From: UBA7067 sp051880615
GTDB taxonomy: Bacteria > Bacillota > Clostridia > Oscillospirales > Acutalibacteraceae
Direction: 5' to 3'
NCBI GenBank assembly: GCA_051880615.1
Contig: JBJEOH010000057.1
Coordinates: 1-64,000 of the forward strand
Length of the DNA: 64,000 nucleotides
Shown: in pieces, positions 17,297 to 26,139 of the stretch
How the letters are laid out: the number at the start of each line of letters is the position of its first letter
How positions within the stretch are numbered: position 1 is the first letter of the stretch
The notes under the pieces: generated by a model
Told to the model about the DNA's origin: nothing
The model's input: the letters and a program-made list of their open reading frames with translations, nothing else
Databases searched by the model: none
Translations under genes and position numbers: made by a program

Positions 17297-18331
17297 TCAG
17301 AATGCAGGCGGAATAAATTCAAGACCTGTTTTTTCATCAAGGTCAAACAGAATGTTCATATTCTGCACAGCCTGTCCTGCGGCACCCTTGACCATATTGT
17401 CTATCGCAGATACGGCGATAAATGTTCCCGTTCTTTCGTCAATGTGAATTGATATATCGCAGAAGTTTGAGCATTTTATATTGTGGATATCGGCAACCGC
17501 ACCGTCTGGCATTAATCTCACAAAATACTCGTCCTTATAAAACTCCTCATAAGCCGCTCTTAACTGCTCCTTTGTAACACCGTCCTTAAGCGTTGCGTAG
17601 CAGGTGGATAAAATTCCCCTGTTCACAGGGAGAAGATGCGGCACAAATGTTACCTTTACACTCTCTCCTGCAAGGTGAGAAAGAGTCTGCTCAATTTCGG
17701 GTGTGTGGCGGTGAGAAGCAACCTTGTACGGATGGAAGCCCTCGTTCAGATCGGGGTAGTGAGTGCCCTGTGACAAGCCTCTGCCTGCACCTGTAACGCC
17801 CGACTTGCAGTCGGCAATAATGCCCTTTGTTTCGACAAGACCGTTTTTAACGGCAGGCGCAAGCGCAAGCGGAACACCGGTTGTGTAGCAGCCCGGGTTT
17901 GCTATGGTTTTCTTGCCCTTTATGTTTTCTCTGAACAGCTCAGGCAGAGCGTAAACAGAATCAGCGTGAAGCTGCTTGTTTATGTACTCGCCGCCGTACC
18001 ACTGTTTGTATTCCTCCTCGCTCTCAAGGCGGAAATCAGCACCTAAATCTATGAAAATCTTATTTTTATCAAAGCATTTCTGCGCAAGCTCCTGCGACAG
18101 ACCGTGCGGCAAAGCGGCAAAGATAACATCGCTCTTTTCCACAACGCTGTCAGCGTCCTCACAAACCATATCGTTGAGCTTATAAAACGCAGGATAAACC
18201 TCGCTTATTGCCTTGCCCTCAAAGCTAACTGAGCTTATAGCCGCAATTTCAGCCTTGGGGTGGGTTGTTAAAATACGCACAAGCTCTGCGCCTGCATAGC
18301 CTGTTGCGCCGATAATACCTGCTTTTATCAT
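17297..18331 (-). CDS. argC: N-acetyl-gamma-glutamyl-phosphate reductase
   Basis: NADPH-dependent reduction to the semialdehyde. Rossmann start IGATGYAGAELVRIL, catalytic Cys in NPGCYTTGVPLAL, substrate loop SGVTGAGRGLSQGTHY, and the conserved His in ASHRHTPEIEQ. 344 residues, full length. It is 18 bases after argH and 33 before argJ. Confidence 0.96.
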   Translation of the reverse strand: MIKAGIIGATGYAGAELVRILTTHPKAEIAAISSVSFEGKAISEVYPAFYKLNDMVCEDADSVVEKSDVIFAALPHGLSQELAQKCFDKNKIFIDLGADFRLESEEEYKQWYGGEYINKQLHADSVYALPELFRENIKGKKTIANPGCYTTGVPLALAPAVKNGLVETKGIIADCKSGVTGAGRGLSQGTHYPDLNEGFHPYKVASHRHTPEIEQTLSHLAGESVKVTFVPHLLPVNRGILSTCYATLKDGVTKEQLRAAYEEFYKDEYFVRLMPDGAVADIHNIKCSNFCDISIHIDERTGTFIAVSAIDNMVKGAAGQAVQNMNILFDLDEKTGLEFIPPAF

Positions 18332-18349
18332 TGTAAAGTCCCCTTTATA

Positions 18350-19720
18350 TCAATTAAGCTTATTTCTCACGCTATTGACAGCCGCAAGAACATTTTCCTT
18401 TGCAGGGCCGCCGAAGGCTTTTCTGTCGTTTACGCACTTTTCAAGCGAGATAGCCTCATAAACGCCCTCGTCAAATATATCGCATATAGCCTTGTATTCC
18501 TCAAGCGGAAGCTGCTCCAAGTCTGTTTTAAGCTCAATGCACCTTGCAACAAGAGTGCCTGTTGCCTTGTATGCATCACGGAACGGAAGTCCCTTTTTAA
18601 CAAGATAGTCGGCACAGTCGGTTGCGTTGATAAAGCCGCCAGCCGCTGCCTTCCTCATATTGTCGGTCAGAACCGTCATTGTATCAATCATCGGAGTAAA
18701 GGCGGTAAGGCACATCTTGACTGTTTCAAACGCATCAAATATTGCCTCCTTATCCTCCTGCATATCCTTGTTGTAGGCAAGCGCAATGCCCTTCATCATA
18801 GTGAGCAGTGTTGTCAAATCGCCGAACACTCTGCCCGATTTGCCCCTTACAAGCTCAGCAATATCGGGGTTTTTCTTCTGCGGCATTATGCTTGAGCCTG
18901 TTGAAAATGCATCGTCAAGCTCAACAAACTTGAATTCCCACGAACACCACGCGATTATCTCCTCGCTGAAACGAGATAGGTGAACCATTATTATCGACAA
19001 GGCAGACGCAAGCTCAATGCAGAAATCCCTGTCGGAAACGCCGTCAAGGCTGTTCTCGCAGGCACCGTCAAAGCCTAAGAGCTCTGCTGTTATGCTGCGG
19101 TCAATCGGATATGTAGTTCCTGCTAAAGCGCAGCTGCCAAGCGGCATAACATTCATTCTCTTTTTCGCATCAGAAAGCCTTGACAAATCACGCAGGAACA
19201 TCTGCGCATAAGCCATAAGGTGATGACCGAAGGTTATCGGCTGTGCCCTTTGCAGATGTGTATATCCCGGCATAACCGCATCGGAATACTGCTCCGCCTT
19301 ATTGCACAGCACCTCTAAAAGTCCCTTTAAAAGCGCCTCAACCTCGTCACACTCATCTCTGAGATACATTCTTACATCAAGCGCAACCTGGTCGTTACGG
19401 CTTCTTGCGGTGTGCAGTCTTTTGCCTGTATCGCCGAGTCTGCGTGTAAGCTCGCCCTCGATAAAGGTGTGAATGTCCTCCGCCTCCATATCAATTTTAA
19501 GTGTACCGCTTTCAATATCGTTTAAAATGCCCTCTAAGCCGTCGCAGATTTTCTCTGCCTCGTTCTCGTCGATTATTCCGCATTTGCCAAGCATTGTTGC
19601 GTGCGCTATACTGCCCCTTATATCCTGCTTGTACATTTTGCTGTCAAAGGAAATTGAAGAGTTAAAATCGTTTGTAGTCTTGCTGATTTCCTTCTGAAAG
19701 CGACCTGCCCACAGCTTCAT
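18350..19720 (-). CDS. argH: Argininosuccinate lyase
   Basis: Cleaves argininosuccinate to arginine and fumarate. The fumarase/aspartase signature GSSIMPQKKNPD is present, as are ARSRNDQVALD and GYTHLQRAQPITFGHH. 456 residues. ATG 19720 has GAGGTGA upstream. It is second in the operon after argG, with a 113-base gap. Confidence 0.96.
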   Translation of the reverse strand: MKLWAGRFQKEISKTTNDFNSSISFDSKMYKQDIRGSIAHATMLGKCGIIDENEAEKICDGLEGILNDIESGTLKIDMEAEDIHTFIEGELTRRLGDTGKRLHTARSRNDQVALDVRMYLRDECDEVEALLKGLLEVLCNKAEQYSDAVMPGYTHLQRAQPITFGHHLMAYAQMFLRDLSRLSDAKKRMNVMPLGSCALAGTTYPIDRSITAELLGFDGACENSLDGVSDRDFCIELASALSIIMVHLSRFSEEIIAWCSWEFKFVELDDAFSTGSSIMPQKKNPDIAELVRGKSGRVFGDLTTLLTMMKGIALAYNKDMQEDKEAIFDAFETVKMCLTAFTPMIDTMTVLTDNMRKAAAGGFINATDCADYLVKKGLPFRDAYKATGTLVARCIELKTDLEQLPLEEYKAICDIFDEGVYEAISLEKCVNDRKAFGGPAKENVLAAVNSVRNKLN

Positions 19721-19833
19721 TTAATTCACCTCATAAAATCAGTTTACGGGACTGCGGCAAAGCAATGCGGCATTAACCGACAATTATCCTGCTACAGTCC
19801 CTTGATTAACCTTGCAATTACGCTATTTTATTT

Positions 19834-21060
19834 TTATTTGATAAGACCCTTTTTAGCGCGAACCTTAATCGGAAGTCCGAACAGGTTGATGAAGCCTGCA
19901 CTGTCGTTCTGGTCGTAAACCTCGTCCTCGTCAAAGGTTGCGATTTCCTCGTCATAGAGTGAATACGGTGATGTAACACCTGCGTCAATAATATTGCCCT
20001 TGTAAAGCTTGAGCTTAACATCGCCTGTTACTGTTTCCTGTGTGCTGTCAACGAATGCTGAAAGAGCCTCACGCAGCGGTGTGTACCACTGTCCGTAATA
20101 AACAAGCTCTGCAAAGCGGTTTGCTACATTCTCCTTGTAGTGGAATGTATCACGGTCAAGGCAGATTTCCTCAAGCTTTTTGTGCGCTGCATAAAGGATT
20201 GTGCCGCCCGGTGTTTCATAAACACCTCTTGCCTTCATACCTACAAGACGGTTTTCAACAATATCTGTGATACCAATGCCGTTTCTGCCGCCCATCTCGT
20301 TCAAGGTCTTAACGATTGAAACAGCGTCAAGCTCCTCACCGTTAATTGCTGTCGGGATACCCTTTTCAAAATGGATTGTAACATACTCCGGCTTATCGGG
20401 AGCCTGCTCAGGCGATACGCCAAGCTCCAAAAAGCCCGGCTCGTTGTACTTCGGCTCGTTTGCAGGGTCCTCAAGGTCAAGACCCTCGTGCGACAGATGC
20501 CAGATGTTCTTATCCTTTGAATAGTTTGTTTCTCTGTTTATCTTAAGCGGAATACCCTTTTTCTCGGCGTACTCGATTTCCTCTTCTCTCGACTTGAACT
20601 CCCATGTTCTCCACGGAGCGATAATCTTCATATCAGGCGCATAAGCCTTTATTGCAAGCTCAAAACGAACCTGATCGTTGCCCTTGCCTGTGCAGCCGTG
20701 GCAGATTGCGTCTGCTCCCTCAGCAAGTGCGATTTCAACAATTCTCTTTGCGATGATAGGTCTTGCAAAGGATGTGCCGAGAAGGTACTTGCCCTCATAA
20801 ACTGCGTCAGCCTTGAGTGTCGGCCATACATACTCCTCGATAAACTCTTTGTTGAGATCCTCAACATAAAGCTTTGAAGCGCCAGTCTTTATAGCCTTCT
20901 CCTCAAGTCCGTCAAGCTCAGTGCCCTGTCCAACATCGCCCGAAACAGCGATAACCTCACAGTTGTCATAATTCTCCTTAAGCCACGGAATGATAATAGA
21001 AGTATCAAGTCCGCCCGAATAAGCCAAAACTACCTTTTTAATCTTCTGATCCTTAGCCAT
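19834..21060 (-). CDS. argG: Argininosuccinate synthase
   Basis: ATP-dependent condensation of citrulline and aspartate. The N-type ATP pyrophosphatase loop AYSGGLDTSI is at residues 13-22, with GCTGKGNDQVRFE and APWRTWEF downstream. 408 residues, RBS GGAGG before ATG 21060. It is first in the arg cluster, next to a good promoter and ARG-box-like sites. Confidence 0.97.
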   Translation of the reverse strand: MAKDQKIKKVVLAYSGGLDTSIIIPWLKENYDNCEVIAVSGDVGQGTELDGLEEKAIKTGASKLYVEDLNKEFIEEYVWPTLKADAVYEGKYLLGTSFARPIIAKRIVEIALAEGADAICHGCTGKGNDQVRFELAIKAYAPDMKIIAPWRTWEFKSREEEIEYAEKKGIPLKINRETNYSKDKNIWHLSHEGLDLEDPANEPKYNEPGFLELGVSPEQAPDKPEYVTIHFEKGIPTAINGEELDAVSIVKTLNEMGGRNGIGITDIVENRLVGMKARGVYETPGGTILYAAHKKLEEICLDRDTFHYKENVANRFAELVYYGQWYTPLREALSAFVDSTQETVTGDVKLKLYKGNIIDAGVTSPYSLYDEEIATFDEDEVYDQNDSAGFINLFGLPIKVRAKKGLIK

Positions 21061-21134
21061 TTTAATATCCTCCGTTATGTACTACGATTTTAAATAAATT
21101 ATTGCCAAAAACTGATTTTTCCTTTGTGACTTTA

Positions 21135-21162
21135 ATTATACACCCATTATGCAAAAAATCAA
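21135..21162 (-). promoter_or_regulatory. Promoter for the arg operon
   Basis: On the minus strand, -35 TTGATT (21157-21162) and -10 TATAAT (21135-21140) are spaced 16 bases apart. The site is about 75 bases upstream of argG. Confidence 0.65.
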
Positions 21163-21170
21163 GTGTTTTT

Positions 21171-21184
21171 TGCATAATTATTCA
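21171..21184. promoter_or_regulatory. ARG-box-like operator next to the argG -35 box
   Basis: TGCATAATTATTCA fits the ArgR/AhrC consensus TGAATWWWWATTCA at 13 of 14 positions. It lies just upstream of the -35, a typical place for arginine-dependent repression. No argR gene is in the window. Confidence 0.6.
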
Positions 21185-21326
21185 ACGCAGGGAATTTTTG
21201 TATACAATTACATTTTTTAGGATTTACCAATTTGATTTTTGTAGAATACCACAGCTTTATCGCATATATCGCACCGATTTTTTCTCGCAATGTCATCGGA
21301 TTTTTTATTTCTCTCATCTCTTTAGG

Positions 21327-21359
21327 TGAATTTTTATGCACTATATGCATTAATTATTG
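21327..21359. promoter_or_regulatory. Tandem ARG-box-like sites near the divergent promoter
   Basis: TGAATTTTTATGCA (21327-21340) and TGCATTAATTATTG (21346-21359) have centres 19 bases apart, close to the two-turn spacing of paired ARG boxes. The second touches the -35 of the + strand promoter, so the flavin reductase pair may share the control. Confidence 0.45.
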
Positions 21360-21386
21360 TATATTATACATCCGTTGTGGTATAAT
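21357..21386 (+). promoter_or_regulatory. Promoter for the flavin reductase/SDR pair
   Basis: -35 TTGTAT (21357-21362), an 18-base spacer and -10 TATAAT (21381-21386) lie 43 bases upstream of the ATG at 21429. Confidence 0.5.
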
Positions 21387-21428
21387 TGAGGGGTCAAGAA
21401 TATATCTATAATACGGGAGGATTTAACT

Positions 21429-21938
21429 ATGAGCAGTTTTAAGGAAATTAAACCTGAAGAAATCACACAAAGCCCTTTCGAGATGATTGGCAAGGACTGG
21501 ATGCTTTTAAGCGCAGGCAACAAAGATAGCTTCAACACTATGACTGTCAGCTGGGGCGGAGTCGGCGTTTTATGGAACAAAAATGTTGTTTTCACATTTA
21601 TAAGACCTCAGCGCTACACTCTCGGCTTTATTGAAAACGAAGAATATTTTACATTAAGCGGCTTCGGCAAGGACTTCAGAAAAGAGCTTGCCTTATGCGG
21701 TTCAAAATCGGGCAGAGATGTTGACAAGGTTAAGGAAACAGGTCTTACCCCAAGCTTTGACGAAGCTGCTCCTTATTTTGACGAGGCAAAAATTGTTCTC
21801 GTCTGCAAAAAGCTCTACAAGCAGGATTTCGCACCCGAATGCTTTATTGACGAAACACTTGACATCGCAAACTATGCCGCAAAGGACTACCACAAGATGT
21901 TTATCGGCGAAATCATTAAGGTTCTGGTAAAAGAATAA
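21429..21938 (+). CDS. Flavin reductase-like (FMN-binding split-barrel) protein
   Basis: 169 residues with the split-barrel flavin reductase pattern: GNKDSFNTMTVSWGGVGVLW near the N-terminus, then FTFIRPQRYTLGFI and YFTLSGFG. These resemble clostridial flavin reductase domain proteins that bind FMN. The RBS GGGAGG precedes ATG 21429. It ends 2 bases before the SDR gene, so the two are cotranscribed. The substrate is unknown. It is divergent from argG with shared putative ARG boxes. Confidence 0.8.
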   Translation: MSSFKEIKPEEITQSPFEMIGKDWMLLSAGNKDSFNTMTVSWGGVGVLWNKNVVFTFIRPQRYTLGFIENEEYFTLSGFGKDFRKELALCGSKSGRDVDKVKETGLTPSFDEAAPYFDEAKIVLVCKKLYKQDFAPECFIDETLDIANYAAKDYHKMFIGEIIKVLVKE

Positions 21939-21940
21939 TT

Positions 21941-22675
21941 ATGAGTAAGAACGCAATAATAACGGGTGGCTCACGCGGGATTGGCGCGGCTATTGCACTG
22001 TCGCTTGCAAAAGAGGGTTATAACATTGCGATAACCTACAAGGAGCGTTCAGATGATGCAGACAGCGTGGTACGCTCTGCCAAAGAGTACGGTGTGAACG
22101 CAATCGCATTTAAAGCCGATGTCAAAAGCTTTGAAAGCGCGCACGAAATCGCAGATACGGTGATAAAAGAGTTCGGACAAATCGATGTCTTGGTAAACAA
22201 CGCCGCAGTTGCTTCGAGCTCTCTTTTCACGGACTTAAGCTTTGAGCAGTGGAACGAAATAATCAATACAAACCTCACAGGCTGCTACAACTTCTGTCAT
22301 GCCGTACTGCCGCATATGATAAGGCAACACAGCGGCAGTATAATTAACATAAGCTCAATGTGGGGTCAGGTCGGCGCAAGCTGTGAGGTCGCATACTCCG
22401 CATCAAAGGCAGGTGTAATCGGACTTACAAAGGCTTTGGCAAAAGAGGTGGGTTTAAGCGGAATAAGAGTAAACGCTATTGCCCCGGGAGTGATAAAGAC
22501 AGAAATGCTTGATGAGTACACCGAGGACGATTTAAACGCACTCAAGGATGAAACACCGCTTGACCGACTCGGAACACCGCAGGACATAGCAGATACCGCT
22601 GTTTTTCTCGCAGGCGAAAAAGCCTCGTTCATAACGGGACAGATTATCGGCGTGAACGGCGGATTTGTGATTTAA
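21941..22675 (+). CDS. Short-chain dehydrogenase/reductase (FabG-like)
   Basis: 244 residues of classical SDR: cofactor loop TGGSRGIGAAIAL, NNAAVASSS, catalytic Ser in INISSMWG, YSASK (Tyr-x-x-x-Lys) and the C-terminal FITGQIIGVNGGF. It resembles 3-oxoacyl-ACP reductases, but it sits outside a fab cluster and beside a flavin reductase. A role in fatty acid synthesis is therefore not established. Confidence 0.85.
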   Translation: MSKNAIITGGSRGIGAAIALSLAKEGYNIAITYKERSDDADSVVRSAKEYGVNAIAFKADVKSFESAHEIADTVIKEFGQIDVLVNNAAVASSSLFTDLSFEQWNEIINTNLTGCYNFCHAVLPHMIRQHSGSIINISSMWGQVGASCEVAYSASKAGVIGLTKALAKEVGLSGIRVNAIAPGVIKTEMLDEYTEDDLNALKDETPLDRLGTPQDIADTAVFLAGEKASFITGQIIGVNGGFVI

Positions 22676-22676
22676 G

Positions 22677-22892
22677 ATTTTAAGCAAAGCAAAGCACGGC
22701 AAGGAGCACGCCAATCCGATTATAGCCGGCACACAGCCGCCGTCGCAAAAGGTTTTTCATTCAAACCCATATCCGCACAAGCGTATTTCAGAAAAGCCGA
22801 TACCGGGTGATATTTACCCCGAAATCGACACGGATTTGGCGAGAGATAACATCGAAAACCATATTCCGGCAGCTGATTTGCAGGACTTATAA
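22677..22892 (+). pseudogene. Open-frame remnant without a start, after the SDR gene
   Basis: A 71-codon frame runs to TAA at 22890 without any ATG or RBS. It includes VFHSNPYPHKRISEKPIPG and ends IENHIPAADLQDL. Composition and codon use look coding, which suggests the C-terminal part of a lost gene. I do not recognise the family. Confidence 0.4.
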
Positions 22893-22932
22893 CTTATAAT
22901 TAATAAAACTTCAGCAAACACTGATTAAAAAT

Positions 22933-22960
22933 CCGCCCGACAAAATTTCTTGTCGGGCGG
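22933..22960 (-). terminator. Terminator of tRNA-Gly
   Basis: CCGCCCGACAA pairs with TTGTCGGGCGG, 11 bp. On the minus strand it is followed by ATTTTTAATC. It lies 8 bases past the tRNA 3' end. Confidence 0.8.
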
Positions 22961-22968
22961 TATTTTTA

Positions 22969-23042
22969 TGGAGCGGACAACGGGAATCGAACCCGCCTCC
23001 TCAGCTTGGGAAGCTGATGTTCTACCGATGAACTATGTCCGC
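22969..23042 (-). tRNA. tRNA-Gly(UCC)
   Basis: A 74-base cloverleaf including CCA. Acceptor GCGGACA/TGTCCGC, D-arm with AGTTCATCGGTAGAAC, anticodon loop CTTCCCA with anticodon TCC in a CAGCT/AGCTG stem, T-arm GGGTTCGATTCCC, discriminator T. A consensus promoter lies 14 bases upstream and a terminator just downstream, so it is a single-gene unit. Confidence 0.95.
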
Positions 23043-23055
23043 ATATTCTTCAACT

Positions 23056-23084
23056 ATAATAATACCTTATGCCTGCTCTGTCAA
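23056..23084 (-). promoter_or_regulatory. Promoter of tRNA-Gly
   Basis: On the minus strand, a perfect -35 TTGACA (23079-23084), a 17-base spacer and -10 TATTAT (23056-23061). Confidence 0.75.
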
Positions 23085-23394
23085 TATTTTTCGTTTCAGA
23101 TGTATATTGTAAACCTCTGCAATCAGTTGATGCCTGGATAATAAAAAGTGAGAAAACAATGAGCTGTCGGTTTTCGACAACGGCTTGCAGCCGCTTTATT
23201 TAAAGCGTGTTCACAGCGCCAATATATGTTGCTTGAAACAAGGTAAAAAGCAAGAAAATAAGCAAGATGATAAGCAAGTTTTTTATGTATGTTTGTTCTT
23301 TTTGAAAATTAAACCTTAGTCTTTTTTATATAATAATGGTTTCTGCAATTCTGTCAAACCTAATTCTCATAACAACAAAATAACAGCTGTTACT
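23085..23394. other. Intergenic region between the sortase gene and tRNA-Gly
   Basis: Contains three short direct units (AAGCAAGAAAATAAGCAAGATGATAAGC, about 23250-23278) and an AT-rich stretch. I see no gene and no clear terminator for the pilus operon. Confidence 0.4.
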
Positions 23395-24255
23395 CTAATC
23401 TGCTTTCTCATTCTTCTTTTTTCTTCTGAAAAAGGCTTTAACCGCGCTGAATAAAAGCAGAAGCAAAAATACCACCGAAATACAAACCGCCGCAAGTGTT
23501 GCATAGTCTTCCCATGTCATTGTCTTTTCTATCTGAGGCTCTTCTATTACGGTATCCTCTTTCTCCTCAATCCGTTTGCCATGTACCAGCAGGCGGTGGG
23601 TATTTTGACCGTAAGGTGTGCAGGTAATCAGAGTAACAATATCCTCGTCCTTCTTGATATGAAGCGAGGAGCTGTCATCCGGATTAACTGTTTCGATGTC
23701 ATAAACCTGATAGGAAAGCACCTCATCAAGTACATAAATACGAAAAATATTACCTTTTTTGAGCTGATTAAGATCGGTAAAAAGACGAGCCGAAGGCAGA
23801 CCGCGATGTGCGGATAAAACGGCGTGGGTACTTTTTCCCCCGATAGGCAAAGAGGTGTTTTCAAGATGTCCTACGCCAATCTGCAGTGTTCCCTCATCTG
23901 TTCCGTGATATATCGGCAGATACACATTGATAGAGCTAATCTCAATATAAGCCATAACATCGTCAAATGCCAAAAGCTCATCATATTCTCCGTCTGTGAT
24001 AGGGTATGCGTCAGGGTCAAACGGGTCGGTCAGCACTACGGCATTATTAAATAGGCTTATATTATACCGTATTACCGCTTCTTTTTCATTCGCAATCTGT
24101 TGAGGACTTAGCCTTGAAATGTTTTCTGTATGCTCAGTGATTACACGGCTGCTGTTTTTTTCATAGAGATAATTAGATACAGTAGGATAGAGGAAAACTG
24201 CTAATCCCGCAATAAAAACAAATATAACCAGCATTGTCGGCAATGCTTTTTTCAT
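23395..24255 (-). CDS. srtC: Class C (pilin-polymerising) sortase
   Basis: 286 residues. An N-terminal TM segment (about 5-23), the class C lid motif DPF at 77-79, and the catalytic triad His150 (SAHRG), Cys212 (TLITC) and Arg221 (THRLL). A C-terminal TM segment with a basic tail (about 251-283) is typical of class C. The enzyme joins pilin subunits through Lys and the LPXTG Thr outside the membrane. It is last in the pilus operon, 86 bases after the backbone pilin. Confidence 0.95.
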   Translation of the reverse strand: MKKALPTMLVIFVFIAGLAVFLYPTVSNYLYEKNSSRVITEHTENISRLSPQQIANEKEAVIRYNISLFNNAVVLTDPFDPDAYPITDGEYDELLAFDDVMAYIEISSINVYLPIYHGTDEGTLQIGVGHLENTSLPIGGKSTHAVLSAHRGLPSARLFTDLNQLKKGNIFRIYVLDEVLSYQVYDIETVNPDDSSSLHIKKDEDIVTLITCTPYGQNTHRLLVHGKRIEEKEDTVIEEPQIEKTMTWEDYATLAAVCISVVFLLLLLFSAVKAFFRRKKKNEKAD

Positions 24256-24341
24256 ATTGTTTTCTCCTTTCCTCTATCTTTTATGTATTACGAAAAAAGA
24301 GCGACGAACATCCGCCGCCCTTTTTTCAAAACTTAAAGAAA

Positions 24342-25820
24342 TTATTTATTTTCGCTTACTTTAGTTTTTTTACGGTAAACAAGAAACAGAATAACTGCTC
24401 CTGCCATCAGCGTAATACCGATCGCGGTGAAGATTACTGTACCTATACCACCGGTTATAGGAAGCTCAATTCCGGAGCTGTTTGCAACTTGTACTGTGTA
24501 AACACCGTCTGTTGTTGCTACTTCTGCATCAGTGAAACTAACCATTTGTGCACTATCAAGGAGATTATAGCCGATCGGTGCCTTTGTTTCAACGAGGTAG
24601 TAATCATACTTATCACCGTTTGCCTCGTATTTTTCAAAGGTAGCAACACCGCCGTTGGCAGTTGTCAAGGTTTCAAGAAGTATGCCCGGAGTTTCAGTAT
24701 GAGGGATTGTTACCGCTTTACCTGCATCAATCTCTGCCCGTGTTGCTGTTCTGTACAGCTCAAAGGTTGCACCATTTAACTTATTATTCACATTGTCTGC
24801 TTGATATTTGTCAATTTTAATTACAAAAGTATTAACATCTACGGATGCATTTTTCTTATTGTGATTTGTTGTGTACGGATAGAAAGAATAATCAAATGTA
24901 GCAGTGTTTCTTTCTTTTACATTTACTGCTGTTGTATCATCATCATTGAGTGTAGCTGTGTAGGTGATAACAAGCTTCTTTCCGCCGTTTGCTATCCAAT
25001 TTGCTGCATACTGTGAATTATCAACGCTCATTTTAAAGGTATATTCAGCAGTTGCTGTTGTGTCAAGAGTGTATGCTGTGTCAGAAACATCATTGCCATC
25101 TATTGTGAGCTTAATGGAACCAGCATCTAATGTAAGTCCATCTGCCATTTTATCGGAAACAGAAAATGTTTTGTCGAGAGCCTCCTCAGAATATGTCGGA
25201 ATATCAACTGTAAGTGTGTATGTAACCTTCTCGCCTTTTGTTACACTTGTTTTATCAGCTGCCTTTGTGATATTTACCTCTTTATGCTTAGCAGCAAAGG
25301 TAACATCGTCAATTTTATAGCGATCAGTATTTGCCGGATTAAATGGCTGTACCTTCTGGAGCATAAGCTGGTAAACAGAGGTTGATGATGACGGAATAAT
25401 AAAATATTCACCCATGGCAAGGTCAGCAAATGTTGCAGAGCCGGCAGTTACAGTCTTAACACCTACAGGCTCAATACTTTTAGCAACAATAAACTCTGGA
25501 AGACCTGCAAGCAGAGCCTTTAAGTCATCAGAATTATCTGCAAGTGAAGAAAATCTCTCCACTGTATCGTAGGCAGTACCTGCAAAATATTCTGCAAAAT
25601 CACTGTTCCAAGCGTGAGTGACATTATTTGTTGCAGCATTATAAGCAGTGTCGATAATCTTGTAGGCTTTCAGTTCATCATTATTTACCGCATTACTAAC
25701 AGTAATTGAAGCTGTGGCACCTTCGGTCAGATCTTTTTCTGCGGCAAAAGCTGTTATCGGAATAATTGTTAATACTAACACAAATGCTAAAACTACGGGT
25801 AATAATTTTTTGATTTTCAT
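24342..25820 (-). CDS. Backbone (major) pilin with LPITG sorting signal
   Basis: 492 residues. Signal peptide to about residue 27. A D2-type isopeptide domain starts at VNITKAADKTSVTKGEKV. A Cna_B/SpaA domain begins around KIDKYQADNVNNKLNGATFELYR with an E-box (YYLVETKAP, Glu411). The cell wall sorting signal is LPITG at 453-457, then a TM segment and RKKTK. Size, E-box and the adjacent sortase C indicate the shaft subunit. The Lys used for polymerisation is not obvious from sequence. Confidence 0.9.
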   Translation of the reverse strand: MKIKKLLPVVLAFVLVLTIIPITAFAAEKDLTEGATASITVSNAVNNDELKAYKIIDTAYNAATNNVTHAWNSDFAEYFAGTAYDTVERFSSLADNSDDLKALLAGLPEFIVAKSIEPVGVKTVTAGSATFADLAMGEYFIIPSSSTSVYQLMLQKVQPFNPANTDRYKIDDVTFAAKHKEVNITKAADKTSVTKGEKVTYTLTVDIPTYSEEALDKTFSVSDKMADGLTLDAGSIKLTIDGNDVSDTAYTLDTTATAEYTFKMSVDNSQYAANWIANGGKKLVITYTATLNDDDTTAVNVKERNTATFDYSFYPYTTNHNKKNASVDVNTFVIKIDKYQADNVNNKLNGATFELYRTATRAEIDAGKAVTIPHTETPGILLETLTTANGGVATFEKYEANGDKYDYYLVETKAPIGYNLLDSAQMVSFTDAEVATTDGVYTVQVANSSGIELPITGGIGTVIFTAIGITLMAGAVILFLVYRKKTKVSENK

Positions 25821-25844
25821 AGTAACATTCCTTTCTTACTATTA

Positions 25845-26120
25845 TTAAAATAATTTTTCGTGCCGTTTTTGCTTGATATAATACCAAGACAGACTGATTG
25901 CCGACACCACAAGCAGCGCAAGTCATATCAATGTGAACCGCTCGTCGGTAACGGCAGGTCCGGCAACGGGTACACTCAATGTTAGGTATTTTGCAAGCTC
26001 AATATCAACCTCCTTTTCTGCAATATCTTTATATATACCATCAACATTAGCTTTGTTTGTTGAATTGTCAATGGATATTTTTATTGGTTCGTCCAAAAGA
26101 CGGCGAACAATTCTCCGTCC
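25845..26120 (-). pseudogene. Decayed third pilin (C-terminal remnant with internal stop)
   Basis: One reading frame of 91 codons without a start. It contains LLDEPIKISIDNSTNKANVD, which resembles the LFEPIKITLNSTGTAANVD stretch in the neighbouring tip pilin. It continues through VPVAGPAVTDERF into a TGA (25923-25925), then, still in frame, a hydrophobic segment LALLVVSAISLSWYY and basic KQKRHEKLF before TAA. This is a pilin C-terminus with sorting-signal architecture, broken inside the TM segment. It lies exactly between the tip and backbone genes. Confidence 0.65.
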
Positions 26121-26139
26121 TTAACAAGACTATCGGAGA

